A stretch of 64,000 nucleotides of DNA from Pseudomonadota bacterium (GCA_030685065.1 JAUXQH010000001.1:175230-239229); one strand, 5' to 3'. Counted from the first letter of the stretch, positions 30,856-39,790 are shown. The notes: a model not told the origin generated them from the letters alone. A program made the numbers and translations.

Positions 30856-30878
30856 CCCGCACGGACAAGCCGTGCGGG
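30856..30878 (-). other. 9-bp GC hairpin after rpsI
   Basis: CCCGCACGG, loop ACAAG, CCGTGCGGG lies about 20 bp past the rpsI stop. There is no U-run. It is likely a 3' stabilising or weak termination structure for the rplM-rpsI transcript, located in the gap before kdsB. Confidence 0.5.
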
Positions 30879-30897
30879 GCTGACGAGTGCGTCCGAA

Positions 30898-31296
30898 TCA
30901 GCGCTTGCTGAACTGGAAGCGCTTGCGGGCGCCGGGGCGGCCGTACTTCTTGCGCTCGACCATGCGGTCATCGCGGCGGAGGAAGCCAGCGCGCTTGAGC
31001 TCGGTGCGGTCGGTCGGGTTGGCGACGCAAAGCGCGCGGGCGATGCCCATGCGAATCGCTTCGGCCTGGCCGGACTTGCCACCGCCCGCCACGGTCACGA
31101 ACACGTCGTACCGGTCGGGTGCGCCGATGAGCAGCGCCGGCTGGCGCACGATCATCTTCGCAGTGGCGCGCTCGAAGTACACTTCGATGTCACGAGCGTT
31201 GACCTTGATCGCGCCGGTGCCGGGGCGAAGGAAGACGCGAGCAGCGGCGGTCTTGCGGCGACCGGTCGCGTAGTACTGAACGGGTGCGTTGCGCAT
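30898..31296 (-). CDS. rpsI: 30S ribosomal protein S9
   Basis: A 132-residue S9. [19 protein letters not shown] at the N-terminus, [19 protein letters not shown] in the middle and the basic tail [17 protein letters not shown], ending in the conserved SKR that reaches the P site, are diagnostic. It starts six bases after the rplM stop. Confidence 0.99.
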   Translation of the reverse strand: MRNAPVQYYATGRRKTAAARVFLRPGTGAIKVNARDIEVYFERATAKMIVRQPALLIGAPDRYDVFVTVAGGGKSGQAEAIRMGIARALCVANPTDRTELKRAGFLRRDDRMVERKKYGRPGARKRFQFSKR

Positions 31297-31302
31297 GGGT
31301 AC

Positions 31303-31755
31303 TCAGATGTGGTCGGGGAAGGGACGGGGCAGCTGGGCGACGTGGGGGTGCGTCGGGCCGGCGTAGACCTTGAGCTTGCCGAGCATGACGCGGCCGAGGC
31401 GCGTGCCGGGGACCATGCCCTGGACGGCCGCGGTGAGGACGCGCTCGGGGTGGGTCTCGAGCTGGCGGCGCGCCGTGACGGAGCGCAGGCCACCCTTGTA
31501 CCCGGAGTAGGCGTGGTACTTCTTCTGATCGAGCTTGCGGCCCGTGAGCACCACCTTCTCGCAGTTGACGACGACGACGAAGTCACCTGCGTCGACGTGT
31601 GCCGTGTAGGAAGCCTTGTGCTTGCCCTGCAACACCCGGGAGATGCGCGTGGCGAGGCGGCCGAGGGTCAGCCCCTCTGCGTCGACGATGAACCACTCGG
31701 GCGCGAGCTCGGAGGCCTTCGTCGAGTGGGTGGTCCAGCTGTGATGCTCGATCAT
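31303..31755 (-). CDS. rplM: 50S ribosomal protein L13
   Basis: A 150-residue L13 with the typical EWFIVDAEGLTLGRLATRIS, DAGDFVVVVNCEKVVLTGRK, KKYHAYSGYKGGLRSV, and VQGMVPGTRLGRVMLGKLKV. ATG 31755 gives a normal L13 N-terminus with about 12 extra residues; the upstream frame to 31839 lies in the leader. Expressed with rpsI from the promoter described separately. Confidence 0.98.
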   Translation of the reverse strand: MIEHHSWTTHSTKASELAPEWFIVDAEGLTLGRLATRISRVLQGKHKASYTAHVDAGDFVVVVNCEKVVLTGRKLDQKKYHAYSGYKGGLRSVTARRQLETHPERVLTAAVQGMVPGTRLGRVMLGKLKVYAGPTHPHVAQLPRPFPDHI

Positions 31756-31773
31756 GGGAAATCCGTAGGGTGC

Positions 31774-31793
31774 GCCCCTCTGCAAGGAGGGGC
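31774..31793 (-). promoter_or_regulatory. Leader hairpin upstream of rplM
   Basis: A 7-bp stem (GCCCCTC, loop TGCAAG, GAGGGGC) lies in the rplM 5' leader, about 18 bp before the start codon. L13 autoregulates its own operon in E. coli, so this could be an operator; that is inference. Confidence 0.45.
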
Positions 31794-31810
31794 AGGGTCG
31801 GAACCGGCGG

Positions 31811-31839
31811 CGCTTATCCGGTGGCTGCCCGGACGTCAA
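31811..31839 (-). promoter_or_regulatory. Sigma-70-type promoter for rplM-rpsI
   Basis: On the minus strand TTGACG (31834-31839) and TAAGCG (31811-31816) are separated by 17 bp. The -35 element overlaps the stop codon of the upstream TPR-like lipoprotein gene. Confidence 0.6.
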
Positions 31840-33260
31840 GGATCACGATCCGGGACGTTGGGCGGCGAAGGGCCGGATTGGTAGCGTTCCCGGACCAGCC
31901 CGTCAAGCCCTGGAACGTCCGACATCAACGACGCGAGCGCGTCCGTATGGCCCCTCGGGTCCGAGCCTGAGGCAGATAATGCGCGTGCGGCCCGGATCCG
32001 TGCCCCGATCGAATCGGCACCGGCGGGGGCGTCCGATCGCATCCGCGGATCGGGGTGCCGCTCGGCGAGGTCCGCCCATGTGTCGGGGACGAGCGCCAGC
32101 CAGGGAACATCCCGGCTCCCGCGACGGCCGACGGCCGCCACGTGATCCGGATCCTGCGCCGCCCAGTCCGCGAGGGCGGACGCGACGTCCCCCTTCACGC
32201 GGAGGAGCAGCCCCACGCGCGCACGATGTACGGGCTCTTCCGCGGGCGCCGCGGCGAGCGCCTCGAGGAGCGCGGCCTCTGTCCGCGCGCGGTCCCCCCG
32301 GGCCGCGTGGAGGCGCGCGCGCACCACCGCGGCGGGTGCGCCCGGCGCATCCTCCAGGGCGGCGAGGGCCGCGTCGTCGCCCTGCACCATGGCCCGGGCC
32401 AGGGTGGCGGGCAGGCTTGAGTCGAGGCCCACGAGGGAGGGGGTGCCGCCGTGAATCAGGGCCATCCACACCGCGTGCAGCGCGGCCGGCGGCGGCCGGC
32501 CGGCGGCCCCCACGGCGAGGAGGCGGTTGGCCTCGGCGAGGCGCTCGGGGGTAGGCCCCTCCTGGTAGATCAGCGCGGCGCGATGGACGTCGGCGCCGAT
32601 GCTCGCGTACGCGGCCTCGGCAGCGGCATGCTCGCCAGCGAGGTCCAGCGCGTCGGCGCGCATCCGCACCAGCTCGGGGGCGCGCGCGCCGAGCCCCCCG
32701 CACGCGGCGGTCTCGATCGTCCAGGCAGCGTCGCCCTCCGCGAGCGCCGCCAGGCCCACGATCCGGCAGGCGAGCACGTCCCGCGGATCGTCGACGAGCG
32801 CCCCTTCGGCTGCGAAGCGCGCGGCGTCGCCGTCTCCGCGGCCGAGCGCGAGGCGGAGTCGCGACGCGTCGTTCCCGACGGGACCGAGCGCCGCGAGCGC
32901 GCGCTCCTGATCCCCGCGCGCCCCGATCCACTCCGCGCGCACGCCGCGCCACGCCTCGTTCGGAGCGGCCCAGGCCGCCAAAGCGTCGGCCTCGTCCTCG
33001 GTCGCGCAAGCCATCGGATGGGATCGCGCCGTCACGAGCAGCAGGGATCTCCAGTCCTCGTCCTCCCCGATCTTGGCCGCGCGGAGCTTCGCGCCGGCAC
33101 AGGCGGCCGCCAGGTGCCCGAGCAGGACCTGCTCCTCGATCGTGGCCGAGGGGGGCGTCGGCCCCACCGCGGCGGCGGCCAGCCGCGCGACGAGGCCGGG
33201 ACGCGGGTCGATCGCCGGGCCCGCCTCGCAGGCGACGAGCGCGAGCAGGGCCGCGATCAC
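31836..33260 (-). CDS. TPR-like helical-repeat lipoprotein
   Basis: A 474-residue Ala/Arg-rich lipoprotein. GTG 33260 gives a signal [11 protein letters not shown] with a lipobox. The mature part is a long succession of short amphipathic helix pairs typical of degenerate TPR or Sel1-like solenoids (for example DALDLAGEHAAAEAAYASIG and RGDRARTEAALLEALAAAPA). Two Cys pairs occur near AAACAGAK and MACATEDE. It is probably a periplasmic outer-membrane-anchored scaffold. It overlaps the BNR lipoprotein stop as GTGA, so the two are co-translated. Confidence 0.7.
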   Translation of the reverse strand: MIAALLALVACEAGPAIDPRPGLVARLAAAAVGPTPPSATIEEQVLLGHLAAACAGAKLRAAKIGEDEDWRSLLLVTARSHPMACATEDEADALAAWAAPNEAWRGVRAEWIGARGDQERALAALGPVGNDASRLRLALGRGDGDAARFAAEGALVDDPRDVLACRIVGLAALAEGDAAWTIETAACGGLGARAPELVRMRADALDLAGEHAAAEAAYASIGADVHRAALIYQEGPTPERLAEANRLLAVGAAGRPPPAALHAVWMALIHGGTPSLVGLDSSLPATLARAMVQGDDAALAALEDAPGAPAAVVRARLHAARGDRARTEAALLEALAAAPAEEPVHRARVGLLLRVKGDVASALADWAAQDPDHVAAVGRRGSRDVPWLALVPDTWADLAERHPDPRMRSDAPAGADSIGARIRAARALSASGSDPRGHTDALASLMSDVPGLDGLVRERYQSGPSPPNVPDRDP

Positions 33261-34708
33261 TCCTCCTCGGGCTCCGCGGGCGCCACGTACCGACTCTCTT
33301 CTCCGAGGGCCCGGTTGGCACAGAAGATGTCGCTCGAACCGAAACGGCCATCCGCCCACAGCGCGATGATCTCCCCGTCCGCCAGCGCGAGTCCGAGATC
33401 GAACGCGTAGCCGCTCCCCGGCTCGTTCGAGTTGATGCGTAGATCCTCGAGGTTCCAGGTGTCCCCGCCGTCCTGCGAGTAGTTGTAGTACAGGTCGTTG
33501 AACCCGACCTCCCCGGCGTCGGCGCGGCGGTCCTCCCAGCCGACGAGCACGCTGTCCCCCTGCAGGAGCAGCGTGGGCTCGAAGCTCTGCGATTCACCGC
33601 CGGCGTCGCGATCCATCCGGACCTCTTCGCCCGCCCACTCCGTCCCCCCGTCCTTCGAGTAGCGGGTGTAGATGTCGTACCCGCCGGATCGGTCGTCCTG
33701 CCAGGCGATGTGCACGCGGTCCCCCACGGCCGCCACGACCGGGTTGATGGCGTCGCTCTGGCCCGCCGCGTCACTGTCCACCCGGCGCGGGTCCTCCTGC
33801 CAGGTGGCCCCGCCGTCCGACGAGGCGTTCACGTACACGTCCCGATTTTCGCCGTTCCGCTCGTCGTGCCAGACCACGTAGGCGTGGCTGCCCGCCATCG
33901 CGAGCGACGGGAGGAAGCTGTTGCTCGCCTCCCCTTCGGCTCCGCCGTCGAGCCGCGCGTCGGCCTCCGCGAAGCTCGATCCGCCGTCCGTCGAGACGTT
34001 TGCGTAGATGTCCGACGCGCCCGCACGGCTGTCCTCCCAGGTGACGACCACCCGCCCGTCATCGTCCGCGGCGAGCCGCGGCCACGCGCTGTACGACGCC
34101 CCCGCGTCGTCCGTGTCGACCCGCGAGGGCGCCTCGAGCCAGGTCGCGCCGCCATCGCGGGTGGCCTGGACGTAGATGTCGTACGCGCCGTCGCGATTGT
34201 CGAACCACGCGACGTACGCCGAATCTCCCACGGCCACGACCCGCGGCCCGAGGCTCATGGCCACGCCCTCGATGTCGCCGTCCAGGCGAACGTCCTCCTC
34301 TCGCCAGGTCCGCCCGCCGTCGGACGACACGTTCAGGTAGATGTTCCGATAGAGGAGATCCCCGTCCCGCTCGTCCTCCCAGACGACGTAGATCGTGTCC
34401 CCCGAGCAGGCGATGTCGGGCGCGAACGCGCCCACCTCACCGATGTCGAGCGGGACATCACCGGTCATCCAGGTAGCGCCGGAGTCGAGGCTGGCGTTGA
34501 ACCAGATCCCGGGCACGCCCTCGCGATCATCCTGCCACGCGGTCGCGAGCCGACCGTTGGTGAAGCAGGAGCGCGGGACGATCGACTCGACGAGGTCAGC
34601 CTCCCCGTTGTGATCCACCCTCACGTCGTGGGTGGCCTCGTCCGCCGCGGGATCTCCCCCACTGCACGCCGCGAGGAAGGCCAACTGCACGAACGGGACG
34701 AGGCGCAT
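33257..34708 (-). CDS. BNR/Asp-box beta-propeller lipoprotein
   Basis: A 483-residue lipoprotein with signal [15 protein letters not shown]. Seven BNR/Asp-box motifs of the form S-x-D-G-G-x-T-W are visible ([56 protein letters not shown]). They alternate with [24 protein letters not shown] strands, giving a sialidase-like propeller. No sialidase Arg triad is evident, so binding rather than catalysis is likely. It is transcribed with the TPR-like lipoprotein. Confidence 0.82.
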   Translation of the reverse strand: MRLVPFVQLAFLAACSGGDPAADEATHDVRVDHNGEADLVESIVPRSCFTNGRLATAWQDDREGVPGIWFNASLDSGATWMTGDVPLDIGEVGAFAPDIACSGDTIYVVWEDERDGDLLYRNIYLNVSSDGGRTWREEDVRLDGDIEGVAMSLGPRVVAVGDSAYVAWFDNRDGAYDIYVQATRDGGATWLEAPSRVDTDDAGASYSAWPRLAADDDGRVVVTWEDSRAGASDIYANVSTDGGSSFAEADARLDGGAEGEASNSFLPSLAMAGSHAYVVWHDERNGENRDVYVNASSDGGATWQEDPRRVDSDAAGQSDAINPVVAAVGDRVHIAWQDDRSGGYDIYTRYSKDGGTEWAGEEVRMDRDAGGESQSFEPTLLLQGDSVLVGWEDRRADAGEVGFNDLYYNYSQDGGDTWNLEDLRINSNEPGSGYAFDLGLALADGEIIALWADGRFGSSDIFCANRALGEESRYVAPAEPEEE

Positions 34709-34765
34709 CGACGTGTCTCCAGCGAAGCGACGCGAGGATATCCCACGCTCTGGACCTCGTCAGGG

Positions 34766-34793
34766 TTGACGCGCCCCAGGGGGTAAGTAAAGA
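34766..34793 (+). promoter_or_regulatory. Candidate sigma-70 promoter for the FYDLN gene
   Basis: TTGACG (34766-34771) and TAAAGA (34788-34793) with a 16-bp spacer lie 25 bp before the start codon at 34819. CCGGAGAC precedes the ATG. Confidence 0.55.
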
Positions 34794-34818
34794 GGGCGGC
34801 TCGCGTCTCCGGAGACCC

Positions 34819-35136
34819 ATGCAGGACAAGAGCAAGCTTGGCAAGCGCTTCCAGTGCTTCCAATGCGGCCTGAAGTTTTATGATTTGAACCGCCCTGAGC
34901 CGCTCTGCCCGAAGTGTGGCGCGGACCAGCGCGAGAACCCGAACCCCGATCCGCGTGAGGCCATCCTCGCCCGCTTCAAGGGCAAGGGCGGCATGACGAA
35001 GGGCGCTGCGCGCGAAGACTTCGAGGCCGAGGACGAAGAGGTGGAGTCCGAGGACGCGGACGCCGACGAGGCCGACGAGATCGAGGACGAGGACGAGGAT
35101 CTGGGCGAGAGCGCCGAGGTCGAGGAAGAGGACTAG
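34819..35136 (+). CDS. FYDLN-type zinc-ribbon acidic protein
   Basis: A 105-residue protein with an N-terminal zinc ribbon ([20 protein letters not shown] with a further Cys) carrying the FYDLN motif of the TIGR02300-like family. A highly acidic C-terminal half ([18 protein letters not shown]) follows. The family is found mainly in Alpha- and Deltaproteobacteria and has no established function; nucleic-acid or protein binding is plausible. The TAG stop lies within a 9-bp inverted repeat shared with the converging truA stop. Confidence 0.88.
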   Translation: MQDKSKLGKRFQCFQCGLKFYDLNRPEPLCPKCGADQRENPNPDPREAILARFKGKGGMTKGAAREDFEAEDEEVESEDADADEADEIEDEDEDLGESAEVEEED

Positions 35137-35151
35137 CCGAGCGGCTAGTCC
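35130..35151. terminator. Inverted repeat containing both converging stop codons
   Basis: GGACTAGCC, loop GAGC, GGCTAGTCC forms a perfect 9-bp hairpin. The left arm holds the FYDLN stop and the right arm the truA stop. It could serve as a bidirectional 3' end, but has no U-run on either side. Confidence 0.5.
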
Positions 35152-36068
35152 AGGTCGTCGGGCTCCGACTCATCGGGGCCCGATGCCTCGCCAGATGCAT
35201 CTCCCGATGCATCGACGCTCTCCGCCTCGAGCTGCTGCCCACGAAATGGCAGCCCGTCCGCCGGATACCGAACCTCGACGAGGTAGAGGCCATCCGGCGG
35301 CGCAGTGCGTCCGGCGAGGTCGCGCCGCCCCGTTGCGAGCGCCTCGCGCACGTTGTCGAGCGTTCGCCTGCCGAGGCCGACCTCGATCGCGGTGCCGACC
35401 ATGATGCGCACCTGGTAGCGCAGGAAGCCGCGTCCCTCGAACTCGAGGTGATGCTCCGCGCCGCGCACGAGGTGCTCGGCACGATCGATCGTCCGCACCG
35501 GCTTCGGGTTGTTGCAGGACGACGCTCGAAACGCCGTGAAGTCGTGGGTACCGCGGAGCAGATCCAGCGCCGCGCTGACCAGCTCCCAGTCCACCGCCTC
35601 GCGGAGGTGCCAGACCCGCCCCACGTGAAAGGGCGATCGATCGGGGCGCCCGAGCACGACGTACCGATAGGTCTTGCCCCGCGCGGAGATGCGCGCGTGG
35701 AAGCGGTCCGGGGCCACGGCCGCCTCGATGCACGCCACGTCGGACGGGAGCATCGTGTTCAGCGCCATCCGCACCTTGAACGGGTCGCGGGGCGTGCTCG
35801 CCCGGAAGCTCACCACCTGCCCGAGCGCGTGCACACCCGCATCCGTGCGGCCCGAGCCGTGCACGATGATCCTCTCTCCGCCGAAGAAGCGGGAGAGCGC
35901 GTCCTCGAGGGTCTCCTGGACGGTGCGCGGCCCCGCCTGGCGTTGGAAGCCCGAGAAGGCTCGACCATCGTACTCGATGACGAGGCGCCACGTGGTGCGG
36001 GCGGCGTCGGGGACAGCAGCGGGGACAGCGCCGGGCGCGACGGGCTCGTGCAGAGGGACCTCGCTCAG
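35145..36068 (-). CDS. truA: tRNA pseudouridine(38-40) synthase, probable CTG start
   Basis: A TruA-type enzyme converting U38-U40 in the tRNA anticodon stem. LVIEYDGRAFSGFQRQAG, VHGSGRTDAGVHALGQVV (catalytic Asp), HARISARGKTYRYVV and LRYQVRIMVGTAIEVGLG are conserved. The required N-terminus (EYDGRAFSGFQRQ) is encoded upstream of the first GTG (35864). No ATG, GTG or TTG occurs in frame between that GTG and an upstream stop. CTG 36068 overlaps the preceding stop as CTGA, exactly as neighbours use GTGA and TTGA, and gives 307 residues. CTG 36053 is an alternative. The acidic C-terminal extension (DASGDASGEASG) is unusual. Confidence 0.88.
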   Translation of the reverse strand: MSEVPLHEPVAPGAVPAAVPDAARTTWRLVIEYDGRAFSGFQRQAGPRTVQETLEDALSRFFGGERIIVHGSGRTDAGVHALGQVVSFRASTPRDPFKVRMALNTMLPSDVACIEAAVAPDRFHARISARGKTYRYVVLGRPDRSPFHVGRVWHLREAVDWELVSAALDLLRGTHDFTAFRASSCNNPKPVRTIDRAEHLVRGAEHHLEFEGRGFLRYQVRIMVGTAIEVGLGRRTLDNVREALATGRRDLAGRTAPPDGLYLVEVRYPADGLPFRGQQLEAESVDASGDASGEASGPDESEPDDLD

Positions 36069-38464
36069 AAGTCGAACTTCAGCCCGAACGTGACCTCGGA
36101 GGACGACAGGTTGAGCTGGTTGTCACCGTGCACAAGCCGCGTGTTCCGGTATTCGGCCACGAGGAAGGTGTCGTTGATCCCGCTGATGGCCTCGAGGCGG
36201 CTCGCGGCGCGGCGATCGAACACATCGAGCAGGACGAGCAGCCCGCCGCCGAAGTGCCAGCCGTACTTTCCGCCGGTCTGGATGTGATCCGTCGTGTCCG
36301 GATCGACCACGTACCAGTTCTCCTCGAACATCCAGTAGTCGAGCCCGACGCGCCCGAACGGCACGATCGGCTGCTCGTCGAAGAAGTCGAGGCGGCCGGT
36401 GAGCGTCAGCGTGAGCGGCACCATCGTGAACTTGTCGGCCTCGCCGCTCGACTCCCCGGTGGCGGTCTGCAGGAAGCCGTTCGCCTGGTAGAAGCCGACC
36501 CCGAGGTTGGCGTCGATGAAGCGGGACGCGTATCCGTACTCGAACCACAAGATCACGTTGGTCTTGTCGCCGAAGACGCTCTGCACGTAGGAATCCACCA
36601 CGGTGGTCGGCCCCAACCGGACCTGAACGTTCATGGTGCGGGGCCCTTCGTCGTCATCGGCGGCCCGAGCCTCGGGCGCCTCCAACACGAGCGCGAGCAC
36701 AGCGGCGCTCCCGATGGCGCTCCCGACGAACCGGCGGCGGCGGCGGGCGACCGCGGCGCTCGCGAGGACGATCGCGGCGGCGCCGGCGCCTCCCCCCTCG
36801 AAACCGCAGAGCGGCGGGAAATATCCCCCCTCCTCCCCAGCGCGCTGGGTGATGGAGAGGGTCTCTTGGGGCGTGGCGGAAAGGATGGCGGACATGGGAC
36901 CCTCGAGGCCGCTCTCATCGATGGCGCGGACGGCGACGTAGTAGGTCGTGCCGTTGGTGAGCGGGTAGATGGACTGGCTAACCTCTGCCGGGGGAACAAC
37001 GTCGCGGACGACGATTGGTGACGTGACTGCGTCGTCACCGCTGAGCGGCGGCCCACCAGTGGGGTAGTCGGCCGCGGTGAACGGCTCGACGTCGAAATAG
37101 ATCGAATACGACGCGATGTCCGTGGCTTCCAACGCCGTGAAGGACACCACGATCGACTCGTTGCCCCACTGCACGCCGGCCTCGTCGAGGGTGACGGCGT
37201 TCGGCGGATTGTCGATCGAGAGCGTGCCCGCGCCGCGGCCGACGAGCCCGGCCGAGTCCTTCACGAAGACCCAGATCGTGTTGGCCCCCTCGGCGTACTC
37301 GACGGCCGAGGAGTCGATGGTGAACGAGACGGTGGTCGGCGTGTCGGCCTCGACAAAGCCGGGGTCCGCGAGCTCGTCGCCGGTGGCCGCCGAGGTGCCG
37401 TTCAAGAGCACCTCGTAGTCCCCCGCCACGTCCGACGCGAAGGTGATGCTCACCTCCTCACCGTCGACGCCCTCTTGTGGCGTGAGCGACGACACGCTGA
37501 CCCACGGGCGATCGCTCAGGGCCCGCACCGTGCCGTCGGTGGTGGTCCCGAAGGCGTAGCCCTCGATCGTCACCAGCTCGTTGAGGTTGACGGCGCCGGC
37601 GATGGTGCCGAGCGCCTTGCCTGGCAGCGAGCTGAACGAGTAGAGCAGCGCGTCATCCGCGCCTGCTCCCAACACCATCCACTCCTCGCCCGGCAGGATG
37701 CCGACGGCGGTGATGGCGTCGGCCACGTTGGTCAAGGACGAGGTGTAGTCGTTGCTGCTGCTCTGGAAGCGGACCAGGCCCCCGTTCGAATCCGCGAGGT
37801 AGACGGCCTCGCCGTTGTCGTAGGGGAACGCGTCGACGAGGGAGCGACCGCCGAGCTTGCTCTGCGGCGTGACCAGCTCGCCGCTGGAGACCAGGACCTT
37901 CGACACGTCGTCCGTGCCGTGCGCCACGACGAGGATGTCATCCATCAGGACGGTGTCCTCGATGGTCTCGTTGGCGAGCTCGACCGGGAAGCCGTCGAGG
38001 GACGTCCCGTCCACCACGGCGACTCCCGCGACCACGGGGCCGAGAGCGGGGTCCTGCAAGACGGCGTAGACGTTGTCGCCGTCCGTCTCGACGGCCTCGA
38101 CCGCGCCGTCACCGAGGGTCAATGGCTCCGCCCGCGACGAGATGAGCCCCGCGGGGGTGATCTCGACGACGGCGACCGTTCCGTCCTCGCAGCCCGTGTA
38201 GAAGCTGACGCCCAAGAGCGACATGTCCCCGGATGCGGCCGCGCCGCGCGCCCCGGAGCAGACCGAGACGATGGTCGTCTCGAACGTGCCGGCGTCCATC
38301 ACCCAGAACTTGCCGCCCCCGGCCTCGTTCCAGCCGATCCAAGCACCGTCGGGGCTCACGACGATATCCGTGACGGTTGTGCCCACCTCGAACGTGCTCG
38401 CAAGCCGATCGGGGGCGGCGAGCGCCGGGGTCACGAGGCCCGCCGTGACGAGCAGCAGGATCAC
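36065..38464 (-). CDS. Composite surface protein: propeller, Fn3-like, MYXO-CTERM-like, outer-membrane barrel
   Basis: A 799-residue secreted protein with a GTG start and signal VILLLVTAGLVTPALA. Residues about 20-330 resemble WD40/YVTN propeller blades. Residues about 340-540 hold Ig/fibronectin-like strands (LTNGTTYYVAVRAIDESGLE). At 553 a Cys and a Gly/Ala-rich helix ending ARRRRR (to 578) look like a MYXO-CTERM tail. This is followed immediately by a second signal-like helix (VGSAIGSAAVLALVLEAP, then EARA) and a 190-residue domain with amphipathic strands ending in FGLKFDF, an outer-membrane barrel with terminal Phe. It is either a natural fusion or two genes joined by a lost stop. It overlaps both neighbours. 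Confidence 0.75.
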   Translation of the reverse strand: MILLLVTAGLVTPALAAPDRLASTFEVGTTVTDIVVSPDGAWIGWNEAGGGKFWVMDAGTFETTIVSVCSGARGAAASGDMSLLGVSFYTGCEDGTVAVVEITPAGLISSRAEPLTLGDGAVEAVETDGDNVYAVLQDPALGPVVAGVAVVDGTSLDGFPVELANETIEDTVLMDDILVVAHGTDDVSKVLVSSGELVTPQSKLGGRSLVDAFPYDNGEAVYLADSNGGLVRFQSSSNDYTSSLTNVADAITAVGILPGEEWMVLGAGADDALLYSFSSLPGKALGTIAGAVNLNELVTIEGYAFGTTTDGTVRALSDRPWVSVSSLTPQEGVDGEEVSITFASDVAGDYEVLLNGTSAATGDELADPGFVEADTPTTVSFTIDSSAVEYAEGANTIWVFVKDSAGLVGRGAGTLSIDNPPNAVTLDEAGVQWGNESIVVSFTALEATDIASYSIYFDVEPFTAADYPTGGPPLSGDDAVTSPIVVRDVVPPAEVSQSIYPLTNGTTYYVAVRAIDESGLEGPMSAILSATPQETLSITQRAGEEGGYFPPLCGFEGGGAGAAAIVLASAAVARRRRRFVGSAIGSAAVLALVLEAPEARAADDDEGPRTMNVQVRLGPTTVVDSYVQSVFGDKTNVILWFEYGYASRFIDANLGVGFYQANGFLQTATGESSGEADKFTMVPLTLTLTGRLDFFDEQPIVPFGRVGLDYWMFEENWYVVDPDTTDHIQTGGKYGWHFGGGLLVLLDVFDRRAASRLEAISGINDTFLVAEYRNTRLVHGDNQLNLSSSEVTFGLKFDF

Positions 38465-39468
38465 GCGACACCCAGGAGGCCGGCGGCGGCGAGCCAGGAT
38501 GCGATTCGCGCACCGGCGAGCCCGGCCGCGTGCAGGTCATCGGTGACGGCCCACACGAACACGCCGTCCCCCCCCGGGTCCGCGCGCAGGCGGCCCCACC
38601 ACACGCCCGGCTTGCCGATGGTGGCGCGCGGGCGGAGCCGGGCCGGGCGGGAGACGAGCACCAGGCCTTCGGCCCCCCGCCAGGCATCCTCGACGGCCTC
38701 GACGGTGACGCCGCGGAGGTGAAGACCGGCGCTCATGCCCGCGAACAGCGGCTGCGTGGCGACCTGCACCCCCACCTTCGTGGCCGACAGCCCCGTGAGG
38801 GCCTCGACCTCGGCGGCCGCGAGCTGCTCCGGGCCGCTCCATTCGTCCATGGCGGTGTCTTCGGGCAGGGTGTCGAACGCGAGCCCGTCCACGAATGCCC
38901 GACGCGGCGGGTCCTGGTTGTTCAGCGTCGCGACGACCTGCTGCGCGAGCTCCTCCATCCCGCGGCGACCGCGACCGCTGGCCGACAGAGACACCACCCC
39001 GCTCACGCCCGTGAGCCCGATCGGGACGAGCGGCCCGATCAGCGAGGCGAGAAGCGCGCCGACGGAGGAGGGCGAGCGAACCGCGCCCGCCCGGGTGACG
39101 GCTTCGGGCAGGGAGGGCGTGAGCCCCGGGAGCACGAGCGGAGCGTCCAGCACCCCGACCGTCGCGTTGCCCACGTCGATCACCAGCACGCCGCGCTGCA
39201 CGAGTCCAGGCGCGAGCTTGCCGGCCACGGCGGGTGGAACGCAGAGGATCACGAGATCCGGCTCTGCGCTCGCAAGCGCGGAGACCGGCTCGACCCCCAC
39301 GTTCTCGCCCCGAAACGAGACGGTGTCGACCCGGGGCGACCGTGCCGCCGAGCCGTACGCCTTCAACGATGCGATCACGATGTCCGAGGCGTCCAGCGCG
39401 GCGAGGACCTGCGCCCCCGCCGACCCGGTGGCGCCCACCACCGCAACTTCCAATGCCGATCTGCTCAT
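38461..39468 (-). CDS. Aspartate-semialdehyde dehydrogenase-like (USG-1-like) protein without catalytic Cys
   Basis: A 335-residue protein with the ASADH fold: VAVVGATGSAGAQVLAALD is the NADP loop, and VLVIDVGNATVGVLDAPLVL and GVSGVVSLSASGRGRRGMEE match family strands. The catalytic segment reads RSPSSVGALLASLIGPL (131-147), where active enzymes have N-C-S/T; Cys is absent. The active-site His region is also not evident (QPLFAGMSAGLHLRG). This resembles the non-enzymatic USG-1 relatives. Its stop overlaps the start of the surface protein (GTGA), an odd pairing. A different dehydrogenase activity cannot be excluded. Confidence 0.8.
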   Translation of the reverse strand: MSRSALEVAVVGATGSAGAQVLAALDASDIVIASLKAYGSAARSPRVDTVSFRGENVGVEPVSALASAEPDLVILCVPPAVAGKLAPGLVQRGVLVIDVGNATVGVLDAPLVLPGLTPSLPEAVTRAGAVRSPSSVGALLASLIGPLVPIGLTGVSGVVSLSASGRGRRGMEELAQQVVATLNNQDPPRRAFVDGLAFDTLPEDTAMDEWSGPEQLAAAEVEALTGLSATKVGVQVATQPLFAGMSAGLHLRGVTVEAVEDAWRGAEGLVLVSRPARLRPRATIGKPGVWWGRLRADPGGDGVFVWAVTDDLHAAGLAGARIASWLAAAGLLGVA

Positions 39469-39511
39469 GCCGCGGGCTTATCCCGGAGGGAGCAGGGCAG
39501 CGGCGCCGAAA

Positions 39512-39736
39512 CTACGCCTCGCGGTGGGTCGCGAGGATCGATTGGATGCGATCCTTCCCACGGAGCTTGAGCCGCTTGACCCGATTGATCTCGCGGCGCT
39601 CGGCCTCGGAGGGGTATCGGATGCGCTCGAGACGCTGGAGCGACCTCTCGAAGTCCTGATGCTTGCCGAACAAATGGCGAAGCTCGTCGTGGGAGGCGGT
39701 CAGCTGGTTGATGGCTTCGAGTTCCGTGGCTTCCAT
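39512..39736 (-). CDS. YdcH-family (DUF465) small helical protein
   Basis: A 74-residue, entirely helical, highly charged protein. LTASHDELRHLFGKHQDFER and the later INRVKRLKLRGKDRIQSIL match the YdcH/DUF465 family, whose role is unknown. It probably forms a dimeric coiled coil. It lies 54 bp downstream of tsaB and 43 bp upstream of the ASADH-like gene. Confidence 0.85.
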   Translation of the reverse strand: MEATELEAINQLTASHDELRHLFGKHQDFERSLQRLERIRYPSEAERREINRVKRLKLRGKDRIQSILATHREA

Positions 39737-39790
39737 GAGACCTCTCGTCTAAGGTTGCACGGGGAGCATATCGAAGCGCGTTTGGAACTG

